The notes beneath the pieces were generated by a model. That model made no database searches. It saw only the letters and a list, made by a program, of their open reading frames with translations, and was not told the origin of the DNA. From Saccharopolyspora endophytica (GTDB lineage: Bacteria; Actinomycetota; Actinomycetes; Mycobacteriales; Pseudonocardiaceae), in contig NZ_JAGPXE010000012.1 in NCBI RefSeq assembly GCF_018070075.1, forward strand, positions 1 through 64,000: a stretch of 64,000 nt of DNA, read 5' to 3'. This document shows positions 25,134 to 34,836 of this stretch, one piece after another (positions within the stretch are counted from its first letter, which is position 1; the number at the start of each line of letters is the position of its first letter). The position numbers were made by a program, and so were the translations under genes.

Positions 25134-26474
25134 CTACACGCCCTCCGGGAGGTCCTCCGGCGTCTTGTACGGGCCCACGACTGCGGTGGTGAAGGGCCGG
25201 TTGAGCAGCTCCCGGGCGAGGGTCGCGACGTCGTCCGGCGTGACCGCCTCGATCTTGGCGAGGGTCTCCTCGACCGTGTAGTGGCGGCCGTAGTTGAGCT
25301 CGGTCTTGCCGATGCGGCTCATCCGGGCCGCGCTGTCCTCCAGCCCCAGGACCAGACCACCCCGCAGCTGACCGCGGCCGCGATCGACCTCCTCCGCCGA
25401 CAGGCCACCGGCCGCGACGTCGGCGAGCACCGAGCGGATCACCGAGGCGACCTCGCCCAGGCGCTCCGGCGTGCAGCCCGCGTAGACCGAGAACGTGCCC
25501 GCGTCGGAGTAGGCCGTGCTCGACGAGTACACCGAGTACGCCAGGCCCCGGCTCTCGCGGATCTCCTGGAACAGCCGCGAGCTCATCCCGCCGCCGAGGG
25601 CCGCGTTGAGCACGCCCAGCGCGAAGCGCCGCTCGTCGTAGCGGTCCAGGCCCCGGCACCCCATCAGCAGGTGCGTCTGCTCGGTGTCGTCGGGCTGCAG
25701 CACCAGCCGCTCCTGCTTGGGCAACCGGATCCGGCCGCCGCGCGGCGCCTCCGGCCGCTGGTCGCCGGTCAGCCGGTCGCCCAGCGCCTTGCGCAGCAAC
25801 CGCACCACCTTCGCGTGCTCGACGTTGCCCGCGACCGCCACGACCATCTTCGGCATCTGGTAGCTGCGCCGGTAGAAGCCGTGCACCCGGTTGCGGGTCA
25901 TCTCGCCGATCGACTCCTCGGTGCCCAGCACCGAGCGCCCCAGCGGGCTGTCGCCGAGCACGGCCGTGGAGAACAGCTCGTGCAGCAGGTCCTCGGGATC
26001 GTCGTCGCGCATCGCGATCTCCTCCAGGACCACGCTGCGCTCCACGTCCACGTCGGAGGCGTCGTTGACCGCGTCGAAGACCACGTCGCAGAGCATGTCG
26101 ATGGCCAGCGGCAGGTCCTCGTCGAGCACGTGCGCGTAGTAGCAGGTGTGCTCCTTGGAGGTGAACGCGTTGAGCTCACCGCCGACGGCGTCGATCTCCT
26201 GCGCGATGCCCACGGCGGTCCGCTTCGCGGTCCCCTTGAACAGCAGGTGCTCCAGGTAGTGCGCGGCGCCGGCCTGCGCCCTGGTCTCATCGCGCGAACC
26301 GACCCCGACCCAGATGCCCACCGATGCCGAACGGACGCCGGGAACCGGTTCGGTGACCACGCGCAACCCGCCCGGCAGGACCGTCCGCCGCACTTCCGCG
26401 GAACCGTTGTGGCCGAGAACCCGGGTGGTCCCGGGACGTTGCAGGTGCCCGGCTGTCTGCTTCTGCTGCTTCAT
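25134..26474 (-). CDS. pepR: M16-family zinc peptidase (PepR type)
   Basis: A 446-residue inverzincin. The zinc motif H-x-x-E-H is HYLEH at 72-76 and the third ligand lies in 'VVLEEIAMRDDDPED' near 150. The second, inactive half includes 'GGGMSSRLFQEIRESRGLAYSVYS'. Residues close to mycobacterial PepR (Rv2782c), which also follows the pnp homologue. The ATG at 26474 is taken as start; a GTG 13 codons earlier is possible. Likely a cytosolic protease for peptides; substrate unknown. Confidence 0.92.
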   Translation of the reverse strand: MKQQKQTAGHLQRPGTTRVLGHNGSAEVRRTVLPGGLRVVTEPVPGVRSASVGIWVGVGSRDETRAQAGAAHYLEHLLFKGTAKRTAVGIAQEIDAVGGELNAFTSKEHTCYYAHVLDEDLPLAIDMLCDVVFDAVNDASDVDVERSVVLEEIAMRDDDPEDLLHELFSTAVLGDSPLGRSVLGTEESIGEMTRNRVHGFYRRSYQMPKMVVAVAGNVEHAKVVRLLRKALGDRLTGDQRPEAPRGGRIRLPKQERLVLQPDDTEQTHLLMGCRGLDRYDERRFALGVLNAALGGGMSSRLFQEIRESRGLAYSVYSSSTAYSDAGTFSVYAGCTPERLGEVASVIRSVLADVAAGGLSAEEVDRGRGQLRGGLVLGLEDSAARMSRIGKTELNYGRHYTVEETLAKIEAVTPDDVATLARELLNRPFTTAVVGPYKTPEDLPEGV

Positions 26475-26525
26475 AACCCTGTTCTCGTCGCCTCCGCGCG
26501 ATCCCCCGCGCACTCACGACAATAC

Positions 26526-26553
26526 GGCCCGCCCCGGGTGACCGGGACGGGCC
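26526..26553 (-). terminator. Hairpin between pnp and pepR
   Basis: 12-base arms (26526-26537 and 26542-26553) with one non-Watson-Crick position and a four-base loop, 22 bases past the pnp stop. Likely a terminator or mRNA stabiliser. Confidence 0.6.
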
Positions 26554-26575
26554 GCATCGCGTTCAGATCAGAGGA

Positions 26576-28819
26576 TCATTCGGCGGAGGCTTCGGCCGGA
26601 GCGGCCTCGCCCTCGCCGGAGGACTCCTCGTCGTCGTTGACCAGCACGAGGCTGATCTTGCCGCGGTTGTCGATGTCGGCGATCTCCACGCGCAGCTTGT
26701 CGCCGACGTTCACGACGTCCTCGACCTTGCCGATGCGCTTGCCGTTGCCCAGCTTGGAGATGTGCACCAGGCCGTCCTTGCCCGGCAGCAGCGAGACGAA
26801 CGCGCCGAACGCCGCGGTCTTGACCACGGTGCCCAGGAAGCGCTCGCCGACCTTCGGCAGCTGCGGGTTCGCGATGGCGTTGATCTTGTCGATCGCCGCC
26901 TCCGCGGACGGGCCGTCGGCCGCACCCACGTAGATGGTGCCGTCGTCCTCGATGCTGATCTCGGCGCCGGTCTCCTCGGTGATCGAGTTGATCATCTTGC
27001 CCTTCGGCCCGATGACCTCGCCGATCTTGTCGACCGGGACGGTCACCGAGGTCACGCGCGGGGCGTGCGGGCTCATCTCGTCGGGCTTGCCGATCGCCTC
27101 GGCCATGACCTCCAGGATGGTGAACCGGGCGTCGCGCGCCTGGCCCAGCGCCTGCGCCAGCACCTCGGACGGGATGCCGTCCAGCTTGGTGTCCAGCTGC
27201 AGCGCGGTCACGAACTCCTTCGTGCCCGCGACCTTGAAGTCCATGTCACCGAAGGCGTCCTCGGCACCGAGGATGTCGGTCAGCGCCACGTAGTGGGTCT
27301 TGCCGTCGACCTCGTCGGAGACCAGACCCATCGCGATGCCGGCGACCGGCGCCTTCAGCGGCACACCCGCGTTGAGCAGGGACAGCGTCGAGGCGCAGAC
27401 CGAGCCCATCGAGGTCGAACCGTTGGAGCCCAGCGCCTCGGAGACCTGGCGCAGGGCGTACGGGAACTCCTCGCGCGAGGGCAGCACCGGCATCAGCGCG
27501 CGCTCGGCCAGCGCTCCGTGGCCGATCTCGCGACGCTTCGGGCTGCCCACCCGGCCGGTCTCACCGGTCGAGTACGGCGGGAAGTTGTAGTGGTGCATGT
27601 ACCGCTTCGTCGTCTCCGGGGAGAGCGAGTCGATGGTCTGCTCCAGCCGCAGCATGTTCAGCGTGGAGACGCCCAGGATCTGGGTCTCGCCGCGCTCGAA
27701 CAGCGCCGAACCGTGGGTCCGCGGGATCACGCCGACCTCGGCGGACAGGCTGCGGATGTCGGTCAGGCTGCGGCCGTCGATGCGGACCTGGTCGCGGATG
27801 ATGCGCTGGCGGACCAGCTTCTTGGTCAGCGAGCGGAACGCCGCGCCGATCTCCTTCTCGCGGCCCTCGAACGCCTCGCCCTCGCCGGTGCCGACCTTCT
27901 CCAGGACCGACGCCTTGATCTCGTCGAGGCGGGTCTCCCGCTCCTGCTTGCCGGCGATCTTCAGCGCCTCGGCCAGCTCGGAGGACACGGCCTGCTCGAC
28001 GGCGGTGAACGCGTCGTCCTGGTAGGCCGGGAACACCGGGAAGTCCTGGGTGTCCTTGCCGACCGCCTGGGCCAGCTGCTGCTGGGCCACGCACAGGGTG
28101 CGGATGAACGGCTTGGCCGCCTCCAGACCCGCGGCCACGACCTCCTCGGTCGGCGCCTGGGCGCCACCGGCGACCAGGTCGATGGTCTTGTCGGTGGCCT
28201 CGGCCTCGACCATCATGATCGCGACGTCGTCACCGACGATGCGGCCCGCGACGACCATGTCGAACACGGCGCGCTCGAGCTGCTCGTGCGTCGGGAACGC
28301 GACCCACTGGCCGTCGATCAGCGCCATGCGGGTGGCACCGATCGGGCCGGAGAACGGCAGACCCGAACCCTGGGTGGACGCGGACGCGGCGTTGATCGCC
28401 AGCACGTCGTAGAGGTCGCCCGGCTTCAGGCTCATGACCGTGACCACGACCTGGACCTCGTTGCGGAGGCCGTCGACGAACGACGGGCGCAGCGGGCGGT
28501 CGATCAGGCGGCAGGTCAGGATCGCGTCCGTGGACGGCCGGCCCTCGCGGCGGAAGAACGAACCGGGGATGCGACCCGCGGCGTACATCCGCTCTTCGAC
28601 GTCGACGGTCAGCGGGAAGAAGTCGAAGTGCTCCTTCGGCTGCTTGGAGGCCGTGGTGGCCGACAGCAGCATGGTTTCGTCGTCGAGGTAGGCGACGACG
28701 CTACCGGCGGCCTGCTTCGCGAGCCGGCCGGTCTCGAAACGGACGGTACGGGTTCCGAACGCGCCGTTGTCCAGCACGGCGGTCGACTCGTACACGCCCT
28801 CTTCGATCGCTTCAGTCAA
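26576..28819 (-). CDS. pnp: Polyribonucleotide nucleotidyltransferase
   Basis: A 747-residue PNPase, a phosphorolytic 3'-5' exoribonuclease and tail-adding polymerase (GpsI in older actinobacterial usage). Domain order: first RNase PH core, helical linker (about 250-340), second catalytic RNase PH core (about 350-570), KH ([20 protein letters not shown], near 610) and S1 ([20 protein letters not shown], near 665). The tail is a short Glu/Ala-rich extension. It follows rpsO on the same strand after 254 bp, as in most bacteria. Confidence 0.97.
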   Translation of the reverse strand: MTEAIEEGVYESTAVLDNGAFGTRTVRFETGRLAKQAAGSVVAYLDDETMLLSATTASKQPKEHFDFFPLTVDVEERMYAAGRIPGSFFRREGRPSTDAILTCRLIDRPLRPSFVDGLRNEVQVVVTVMSLKPGDLYDVLAINAASASTQGSGLPFSGPIGATRMALIDGQWVAFPTHEQLERAVFDMVVAGRIVGDDVAIMMVEAEATDKTIDLVAGGAQAPTEEVVAAGLEAAKPFIRTLCVAQQQLAQAVGKDTQDFPVFPAYQDDAFTAVEQAVSSELAEALKIAGKQERETRLDEIKASVLEKVGTGEGEAFEGREKEIGAAFRSLTKKLVRQRIIRDQVRIDGRSLTDIRSLSAEVGVIPRTHGSALFERGETQILGVSTLNMLRLEQTIDSLSPETTKRYMHHYNFPPYSTGETGRVGSPKRREIGHGALAERALMPVLPSREEFPYALRQVSEALGSNGSTSMGSVCASTLSLLNAGVPLKAPVAGIAMGLVSDEVDGKTHYVALTDILGAEDAFGDMDFKVAGTKEFVTALQLDTKLDGIPSEVLAQALGQARDARFTILEVMAEAIGKPDEMSPHAPRVTSVTVPVDKIGEVIGPKGKMINSITEETGAEISIEDDGTIYVGAADGPSAEAAIDKINAIANPQLPKVGERFLGTVVKTAAFGAFVSLLPGKDGLVHISKLGNGKRIGKVEDVVNVGDKLRVEIADIDNRGKISLVLVNDDEESSGEGEAAPAEASAE

Positions 28820-29032
28820 GGTGACTCCCTATCGTCACAACGCCCACGGCAGGAGCATCCGGATCGGTGATCCGACAAGGCCGGCCATCGATCGAAGCTC
28901 CCGGGACCGTCTCGTGACGACTTGCCCGGCAGCCACTACCGAGGACCGGCGGACGCCTGCACCCAGTGCTTGCCACCGTGAGCGCTCTATTGAATTGCTG
29001 GCGGCGCCTGCGAGGCACCGCCCGGTTTTACG

Positions 29033-29068
29033 CACCGGGGGGAGCGGCCGTGGCCACTCCCCCCGGTG
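29033..29068 (-). terminator. Terminator of rpsO
   Basis: 12-base arms (29033-29044 and 29057-29068, CACCGGGGGGAG and its complement) plus an inner GGCC-type helix, ending 5 bases from the rpsO stop. On the minus strand TAAAACC follows, so the U-tract is poor. Confidence 0.8.
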
Positions 29069-29073
29069 TCATG

Positions 29074-29343
29074 TCAACGACGCAGACCGAGTCGCTGGAT
29101 CAGCGAACGGTAGCGTTCGATGTCCACCTTGGTCAGGTAGTTGAGCAGACGACGGCGACGACCCACCATCAGCAGCAGACCACGACGCGAGTGGTGGTCG
29201 TGCTTGTGCTGCTTGAGGTGCTCGGTCAGGCCGGTGATCCGCTTGGTCAGCAGGGCCACCTGGGCCTCCGGCGAACCGGTGTCGTTGTCCTTCAGGCCGT
29301 ACTCGGCCAGGATCTGCTTCTTCTCGTCAGTGGACAGCGCCAC
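29074..29343 (-). CDS. rpsO: 30S ribosomal protein S15
   Basis: An 89-residue S15, the usual length. The conserved '[20 protein letters not shown]' and '[20 protein letters not shown]' segments bind the central domain of 16S rRNA. The GTG at 29343 has AAGGAG 6 bases upstream; the track of codons back to 29457 is not part of the protein. Monocistronic, with its own terminator before pnp. Confidence 0.98.
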   Translation of the reverse strand: MALSTDEKKQILAEYGLKDNDTGSPEAQVALLTKRITGLTEHLKQHKHDHHSRRGLLLMVGRRRRLLNYLTKVDIERYRSLIQRLGLRR

Positions 29344-29492
29344 GAAATACTCCTTCTGCATGTCCCGTGTCTGTGGGCGGCGAGCTGCCGTGCGGCGCCA
29401 CCGCCGTGAGGACTGGTTACCCCGGAAATCGGCCACCACGGACTGCAGCCGTTCCACAGGCCAGGATAACAGGGAAGCCCTGCTCGCCTGGG

Positions 29493-30053
29493 TTACCCCG
29501 ACGCAGCGCGCGTCACCGGCACGCGGTGCACCGCCCGGTACACCGGACCGCCTTCGCCCTGGTCACTGCGCATCACCGCGAGTTCTCCGGCGGTCCACCA
29601 GGGACCGGTGTAGCCGGTGAGCAGCCCCGGCATCGACCGCCGGTCGGGACGGCCGGACGCCCACCGCGCGAGGGTCAGGTGCGCCCGGAACCCGTGCGGG
29701 TCGCCACCGGCCGCGCGCACCAGCTCCCGCAGCGCGAGCCGGTCGGTCTCGGTGGCCGGTTCGACGCCCGTCCACAGCACTCCCCGGAACGTTCCCGAGC
29801 CGGTCAGGCGCAGGGCGGGCGGCGCCGCGGTGATGTGCGCCATGCGGCGGTCGAGGCGGTCGGCGACGCTCTGCGGATCGGCGTCGTCGCCGTGGAAGCG
29901 CAACGTCAGGTGCCAGCGCTCGGCGGCGGTGAAGCGGAACTTGCGCACGCCCGCCGTCGCCTCTCTCACCCGCACCGGGTCGAGGGCCGCGATCGCCTCC
30001 GACAGGTGCCGGACCGCTTCCTCGGAGGGCCACAACGCGGTGAACAGCCGCAT
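29493..30053 (-). CDS. thpR: RNA 2',3'-cyclic phosphodiesterase (2H family)
   Basis: A 186-residue 2H phosphoesterase formerly called 2'-5' RNA ligase. The two H-x-T catalytic motifs are HLTL at 48-51 and HLTL at 125-128, spaced as expected. Opens the 2',3'-cyclic phosphate of RNA fragments; the true cellular substrate is uncertain. ATG start; it follows the HTH gene by 16 bases and is probably co-transcribed. Confidence 0.88.
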   Translation of the reverse strand: MRLFTALWPSEEAVRHLSEAIAALDPVRVREATAGVRKFRFTAAERWHLTLRFHGDDADPQSVADRLDRRMAHITAAPPALRLTGSGTFRGVLWTGVEPATETDRLALRELVRAAGGDPHGFRAHLTLARWASGRPDRRSMPGLLTGYTGPWWTAGELAVMRSDQGEGGPVYRAVHRVPVTRAASG

Positions 30054-30069
30054 CCCGCGAGTATGGCTG

Positions 30070-30552
30070 CTACTCGCTGTCGGCGGCTCGGCGCAGGAGT
30101 CCTGCGAGGCGCGGGTAGCGGCCCTCCAATAACGAGGCCGCGGCTTCCAGCTCGGTGGGCTTGGCGACCTCCAGCAGCACCGGCCAGGCGATCTGCTCGC
30201 CGTTGGTGGTCTGCTTGACCGGCAGGTTGTCGCGCCCCACCGAGGGCTGCGACTGGCGCACGTCCTCCAGGGCCTGCTTGATCGCGTCCGACTCGCCCGC
30301 GGCCACGCCCGGGATGAGGACCTTGCGCTCCAGCATCACCAGCCGGGCCAGCACCTGCGGGTTGCCGATCTTGGCGCGGCGTCCGCTCATCACCTGGCTG
30401 AGCATCGGCGCGCTGATGCCGAGCACGTCGGCCAGTTGGGCCTGCGAGATGCGGAAGGCCACGACCAGTCGGCGCACCCGGTCTCCCAGCGGCTCGCCGT
30501 ACCACTGCCGCTGCAGAGCCAGATTTCGCTGGACGCTGCTGCTCTCCGACAC
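30070..30552 (-). CDS. XRE-like helix-turn-helix DNA-binding protein
   Basis: A 160-residue protein. The HTH is at about 28-60 (ISQAQLADVLGISAPMLSQV followed by MSGRRAKIG) and the C-terminal part is helical, ending 'LEGRYPRLAGLLRRA'. The GTG at 30552 has GGGGGAG 6 bases upstream, which fixes the start. Conserved in actinobacteria near ribF/rpsO, but I do not know its targets. It leads into thpR on the same strand. Confidence 0.8.
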   Translation of the reverse strand: MSESSSVQRNLALQRQWYGEPLGDRVRRLVVAFRISQAQLADVLGISAPMLSQVMSGRRAKIGNPQVLARLVMLERKVLIPGVAAGESDAIKQALEDVRQSQPSVGRDNLPVKQTTNGEQIAWPVLLEVAKPTELEAAASLLEGRYPRLAGLLRRAADSE

Positions 30553-30674
30553 CTTCGCTCCCCCTGCGTGACCGCCACCCCGACGAACCCGGGATGATCC
30601 GGACTCGAATCCTGCCAGCTCACCGGCCGCGCGGGGTCGAGAATCCGAAAACCTGTTCCTCCCGGCGGCGGAGC

Positions 30675-31661
30675 TCACTCCCGCACCCCGAGGATTCGGC
30701 GGGTCTCGGCGACGTCGGCGTTCATCTGGTCGATCAGCGCGTCCACCGAGTCGTAGCGCTCCATGGCCCGCAGCCGCTGCACGAAGTCGAGATCGACGTG
30801 CTCGCCGTAGAAGTCGGCGTCCACATCGAGCACGAAGGCCTCGACGGTGCGCTCGGTCCCGGAGAACGTCGGGTTGCTGCCCACCGACACCGCGGCCGGC
30901 ATCGCCGGTCCCGGCTGGGACGCGCCACGCCTGCGGTGGGTGAACCACGCCGCGTAGACGCCGTCGGCGGGGATCGCCGTGTAGTCCGGTGTGGACAGGT
31001 TGGCCGTCGGGAAGCCCAGCTCCTTGCCGCCGCGACCCGCACCGCGCACCACGATGCCCTCGATGCGGTGGTGGCGTCCCAGCGCCGACGCCGCGGCCAC
31101 CACGTCACCGGCGTCGATGCACGCCCGGATGTAGGTGGAGGAGAACGTCACCGACGTGCCGTCGGCGTCGTCGGAGCGCTCCACCGGCCCGGACACCAGC
31201 GCGTCGGAGGCGACCTCGAAGCCGAAGCGCTCGCCGAGCTTGGTGAGCAGGTCGATGTTGCCGGCCGCCTTGTGGCCGAAGGTGAAGTTCTCCCCCACCA
31301 CGACCTCGGCGGCGTGCAGCTTCTCGACGAGGACCTCGTGCGCGAACCCCTCCGCGGGCACCCGGGACAGCTCGCGGGTGAACGGCAGCACGCAGAACAC
31401 GTCCACGCCCAGCTGCTCGACGAGCTCGGCCCGCCGCTGCAACGTGGTCAGCTGCGCCGGGTGACTCCCCGGGCGCACGACCTCCGCCGGGTGCGGGTCG
31501 AAGGTCATCAGCACGCAGGGAACGCCCCGCCGCCGAGCCTTCTGCACCGCGTGCGCGATGAGTTTCTGGTGACCGCGATGCACACCGTCGAAGACACCGA
31601 TGGTGACCACGCAACGGCCCCAACCACCGGGAAGCTGCTCCAAACCACGCCAACGCTGCAC
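30675..31661 (-). CDS. ribF: Bifunctional riboflavin kinase/FAD synthetase
   Basis: A 328-residue enzyme converting riboflavin to FMN and FAD. The N-terminal adenylyltransferase has TIGVFDGVHRGHQKLI (20-35) and the C-terminal flavokinase has GFPTANL (216-222) and a catalytic-region 'SVGSNPTFSGTERTVEAFVLD'. GTG start at 31661. It lies between truB and the HTH gene on the same strand, the order seen in mycobacteria (truB ... ribF, rpsO). Confidence 0.95.
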   Translation of the reverse strand: MQRWRGLEQLPGGWGRCVVTIGVFDGVHRGHQKLIAHAVQKARRRGVPCVLMTFDPHPAEVVRPGSHPAQLTTLQRRAELVEQLGVDVFCVLPFTRELSRVPAEGFAHEVLVEKLHAAEVVVGENFTFGHKAAGNIDLLTKLGERFGFEVASDALVSGPVERSDDADGTSVTFSSTYIRACIDAGDVVAAASALGRHHRIEGIVVRGAGRGGKELGFPTANLSTPDYTAIPADGVYAAWFTHRRRGASQPGPAMPAAVSVGSNPTFSGTERTVEAFVLDVDADFYGEHVDLDFVQRLRAMERYDSVDALIDQMNADVAETRRILGVRE

Positions 31662-31762
31662 GACCCGGAAGCCTACTTCCCCCGAACGATCACGCGCCCA
31701 GCGGTGGTTTCGAACCCGCGCCCCGGCCCCACCCGCCGAGCACCCCCGCGTCCCGCCCCGAT

Positions 31763-31822
31763 TCGAATTTCGCGCGAAATTCGAGTCGGAACTTTCGCGC
31801 TCGAATTTCGCGCGAAATTCGA
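31763..31822. repeat. Paired 22-bp palindrome, copy 1
   Basis: Two identical self-complementary 22-mers (half-site TCGAATTTCGC) at 31763-31784 and 31801-31822, separated by 16 bases. It lies 29 bases after the truB stop and about 100 bases before ribF. Each can form its own hairpin, or the two can pair in one 22-bp stem. Confidence 0.9.
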
Positions 31823-31850
31823 ATCGCCATCCGCTCGGGTGAACGCGCCG

Positions 31851-32759
31851 TCAGTTCCCGGGGATGATGACCAGGACCGCCTTGGCCGTGCGGCCCCGGT
31901 CGCGGACGAGTGCCACCGCCCGGCCGTCGGGGTTGAACATCCCGTAGGTCCCCTCGACGCCTGCCGCCGTCACGACCTGCCCGTGCGACAGCGCGCGAGC
32001 GGTGGAGGCGTCGACGTTGCGGCGGGGGAAGGCGGTCTCGACGGCCTGGTCCAGCCCCATCGACAGCTCGGGGGTCTCCTCCAGCTGGTCGAGGGTGCGG
32101 GCCGTGGCCAGCCCGAACGGCCCGACCCGGGTGCGGCGCAGCGCCGTGAGGTGTCCCCCAACGCCGAGGCCTTCCCCGAGGTCGCGGGCCAGCGCGCGCA
32201 CGTAGGTGCCCGAGGAGCACTCCACCAGCACGTCCAGCTCGGTGGTCTCGTCGGTGCGCCGCAGCGCGAGCACGTCGAAGCGGGAGACGGTGACCGGGCG
32301 CGCGGCGAGCTCGACGGTCTCCCCGCTGCGCGCGATGTCGTAGGCCCGACGGCCGTTGATCTTGACCGCGCTGACCGCGCTGGGCACCTGCTCCAGCTCC
32401 CCGGTCAGCGCCGCCACCCCATCGCGGATCGCGGTCTCGTCCACACCGGACGCGTCGGCCGAGGAGACGACCTCACCTTCGGCGTCGTCGGTCGTCGTCG
32501 ACGCGCCGAGGGTGATCGTGGCCAGGTACGCCTTGGTGTCCAGCGCGAGGTGGCCCAGCAGCTTGGTCGCGCGCTCCAGGCCGAGCACCAGCACACCGGT
32601 GGCCATCGGGTCCAGCGTCCCCGCGTGCCCGACCTTGCGGGTGCCCATGATGCGGCGAACTCGGGAGACGACGTCGTGCGAGGTCATCCCCGCCGGTTTG
32701 TCGACCACCAGCAGGCCGGGAGGAACGGCGGGACTCTGTTTGCGGGATTGCGCGGACAC
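31851..32759 (-). CDS. truB: tRNA pseudouridine(55) synthase
   Basis: A 302-residue TruB. It isomerises U55 in the T-loop of tRNA. The catalytic aspartate is D50 in GHAGTLDPMATG and the opening DKPAGMTSHDVV (20-31) is the family signature. The C-terminal part carries a small PUA-like extension. Ends 29 bases before a paired palindrome, which may act as its terminator. Confidence 0.95.
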   Translation of the reverse strand: MSAQSRKQSPAVPPGLLVVDKPAGMTSHDVVSRVRRIMGTRKVGHAGTLDPMATGVLVLGLERATKLLGHLALDTKAYLATITLGASTTTDDAEGEVVSSADASGVDETAIRDGVAALTGELEQVPSAVSAVKINGRRAYDIARSGETVELAARPVTVSRFDVLALRRTDETTELDVLVECSSGTYVRALARDLGEGLGVGGHLTALRRTRVGPFGLATARTLDQLEETPELSMGLDQAVETAFPRRNVDASTARALSHGQVVTAAGVEGTYGMFNPDGRAVALVRDRGRTAKAVLVIIPGN

Positions 32760-32804
32760 GGCGAGCCATCATTCCCGACCCGGCGCCGCGCGATTCCGCC
32801 AGGG

Positions 32805-34130
32805 TCAGGCCGCCGCTGCCGCGGGGGTCGTGCCGACCACGGCCCACTTGCCGGAGCGGGCCCGCAGCAGCAGCGTGATCATCCGCAGCACCATGAACAG
32901 GCTCAGCCCGGTCCAGATCCCCACCAGGCCCCAGCCGAAGGCCAGCGCCAGCCAGATCAGCGGCAGGTAGCCGATGACGGCGCTGAGGATCGTCGCCGTG
33001 CGCAGGTAGGCGGCGTCACCCGCGCCGAGGAACACCCCGTCCAGCGCGAAGACCACACCCGCCACCGGCTGCACCGCCACGAAGAACCACCAGGCGTGCG
33101 GCATCTCGGCGAGCACGGCCGCATCGGTGGTGAACACCGACGGCAGGACGCCGGACACGGCGGTGAAGAACACGGCCAGTCCGCACCCGAACACCAGGCT
33201 GTACCAGGTCACCTGCTTGGCGACGGCCTTCGCGCGCGACACCGAACCGCTGCCGAGGGCGGCACCGACCAGCGACTGGGCGGCGATGGCCAGCGAGTCC
33301 AGCACCAGCGACTGGAACATCCACAGCTGCCACACGACCTGGTGCGCCGCCGCCGTCTCGGCTCCGGTGCGGGCGGCCACCGAGGTCGCCGACAGGAAGC
33401 AGACCTGGAAGGCCATGGTGCGCAGCACCAGGTCGCGGCCGAGTCCGAGCTGAGCGCGCATCAGGGCCCCGTCAGGGCGCAGCGGCGCCTTCTCCACGAG
33501 CAGGGCGCGGATGAACAGGGCGGCGGCGATGCTCTGGCCGATCAGGTTCGCGATCGCCGAACCCTCCAGCCCGAGGCCCATCGGGTAGACCAGGATCGGG
33601 CACAGCACGGCGGACACGCCGTTGCCGATGAGCGTGTAGCGCAACGGGCGCACGGTGTCCTGGACCCCGCGCATCCAGCCGTTGCCCGCCATGGTGATCA
33701 GCACCAGCGGGGCTCCGCAGAGCGCGATGCGCAGCCAGGTCCCGGCTGCCTCGGCGACCGGTCCGGGTCCGGCCAGCAGCTCCGCGACGGGCGTGGCGAC
33801 GAGCTGGGCGATCAGCAGCAGCACCACGCCGACGGCGATCCCGAGCCAGGTGGCCTGCACTCCCTCGGCGACGGCTTCGGTGCGCCGACCGGCGCCGTGC
33901 AGCCGGGCGGTGCGCGCGGTGGTGCCGTAGGTCAGGAAGGTCAGCTGGCTGGAGATCAGCGTGAACAGGGTGCCGCCGAGCGCGAGCCCGGCGAGCGGGA
34001 CGGCACCGAGGTGACCGACCACGGCCGTGTCGACCAGCACGTACAGCGGCTCGGCCGCCAGCACGCCCAGCGCGGGGACGGCGAGTCCCAGCACCTTGCG
34101 CGGTGACACGCGTTCCCCGGCCTCGGACAC
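32805..34130 (-). CDS. MATE-family efflux transporter (DinF-like)
   Basis: A 441-residue protein with 12 predicted membrane helices in two six-helix halves; the opening 'VLGLAVPALGVLAAEPLYVLVDTAVVGHLG' is typical of the DinF branch of MATE exporters, which drive drugs or oxidants out with H+ or Na+. The GTG at 34130 is used because GGGAG lies 6 bases upstream. In M. tuberculosis dinF (Rv2836c) is also next to the nrnA/rbfA/infB genes. Cargo unknown. Confidence 0.9.
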   Translation of the reverse strand: MSEAGERVSPRKVLGLAVPALGVLAAEPLYVLVDTAVVGHLGAVPLAGLALGGTLFTLISSQLTFLTYGTTARTARLHGAGRRTEAVAEGVQATWLGIAVGVVLLLIAQLVATPVAELLAGPGPVAEAAGTWLRIALCGAPLVLITMAGNGWMRGVQDTVRPLRYTLIGNGVSAVLCPILVYPMGLGLEGSAIANLIGQSIAAALFIRALLVEKAPLRPDGALMRAQLGLGRDLVLRTMAFQVCFLSATSVAARTGAETAAAHQVVWQLWMFQSLVLDSLAIAAQSLVGAALGSGSVSRAKAVAKQVTWYSLVFGCGLAVFFTAVSGVLPSVFTTDAAVLAEMPHAWWFFVAVQPVAGVVFALDGVFLGAGDAAYLRTATILSAVIGYLPLIWLALAFGWGLVGIWTGLSLFMVLRMITLLLRARSGKWAVVGTTPAAAAA

Positions 34131-34197
34131 GTCATCTCCCTTGTAAGCTGCGATTGATGGGTTCGACCCTGACACAGGGTAGCGGTAAGGAGCGTCA

Positions 34198-34737
34198 ATG
34201 GACAGCGCCGATTACATCGAGGTCGCGCTCCGGCTCGCCAACGCCGACCTGACCGACGTCGAGGCCGTCCGCGCCGCGCTGCACGACGAGCCCTGGTGGG
34301 CCGACCGCCTCCGGGACTCCGACCTGCCCCTGCTGCGGGAGGTCTCCGAAGGCCTGCGCCGGGCGCTGGCCGCCATGATGGCGTCGGACGGGCCGGCCCA
34401 GGACGAGACGGTCCGCGCCGAGATCAACGCGCTGCTGGCCGCCCATCCCCCGCGCCCCCGGCTCTCCGGTCACGGAGGTCACGACGGAGCGCCCAACTGG
34501 CACGTCCACGTCGCCGGTCCCGACGCCCCCGCGGTCGACGAGGTCGCCGCAGCGGCGGCGTGGGGCCTGGCCCAGGGCGTCGTCGCGCACGGCACCGCCC
34601 GCTGGGGACGCTGCGAGGCGGAGGGGTGCTCGACGTACTACCTGGACACCTCGACCAACCAGGCGAAGCGCTTCTGCTCACCCCGCTGCGCCAACCGCAT
34701 GCACGTGGCCGCCTTCCGAGCCCGCAAGCGCGCCTGA
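34198..34737 (+). CDS. CGNR zinc-finger protein (ABATE domain)
   Basis: A 179-residue protein. The N-terminal part is an ABATE-like domain and the C-terminal zinc finger is C-x4-C ... C-x3-C: 'RCEAEGCSTYYLDTSTNQAK' then RFCSPRCANRMHVAAFRARK. This 'CxxxCANR' ending defines the CGNR family, assumed DNA-binding regulators. ATG start, divergent from the MATE gene with a 67-bp promoter region, so it may regulate it (inference). Confidence 0.88.
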   Translation: MDSADYIEVALRLANADLTDVEAVRAALHDEPWWADRLRDSDLPLLREVSEGLRRALAAMMASDGPAQDETVRAEINALLAAHPPRPRLSGHGGHDGAPNWHVHVAGPDAPAVDEVAAAAAWGLAQGVVAHGTARWGRCEAEGCSTYYLDTSTNQAKRFCSPRCANRMHVAAFRARKRA

Positions 34738-34747
34738 CCCCCTCCAT

Positions 34748-34807
34748 TCCAATTTCGCGCGAAATTCGAGGCCGAAACGCGGAGGTCGAATTTCGCGCGA
34801 AATTCGA
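34748..34807. repeat. Paired 22-bp palindrome, copy 2
   Basis: Same arrangement as at 31763: 22-mers at 34748-34769 (one base change) and 34786-34807 (perfect), 16 bases apart. It fills the 99-bp gap between convergent genes ending at 34737 and 34837. Confidence 0.9.
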
Positions 34808-34836
34808 ATGGCCGCCGGGTCGGGAGCCGCTGGGGG

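Noticed and set aside
30594..34106. 1170-codon plus-strand frame opposite ribF, truB and the MATE gene
   Set aside because: Low-complexity Arg/Gly/His composition typical of antisense shadow frames; the opposite strand has four clear genes.
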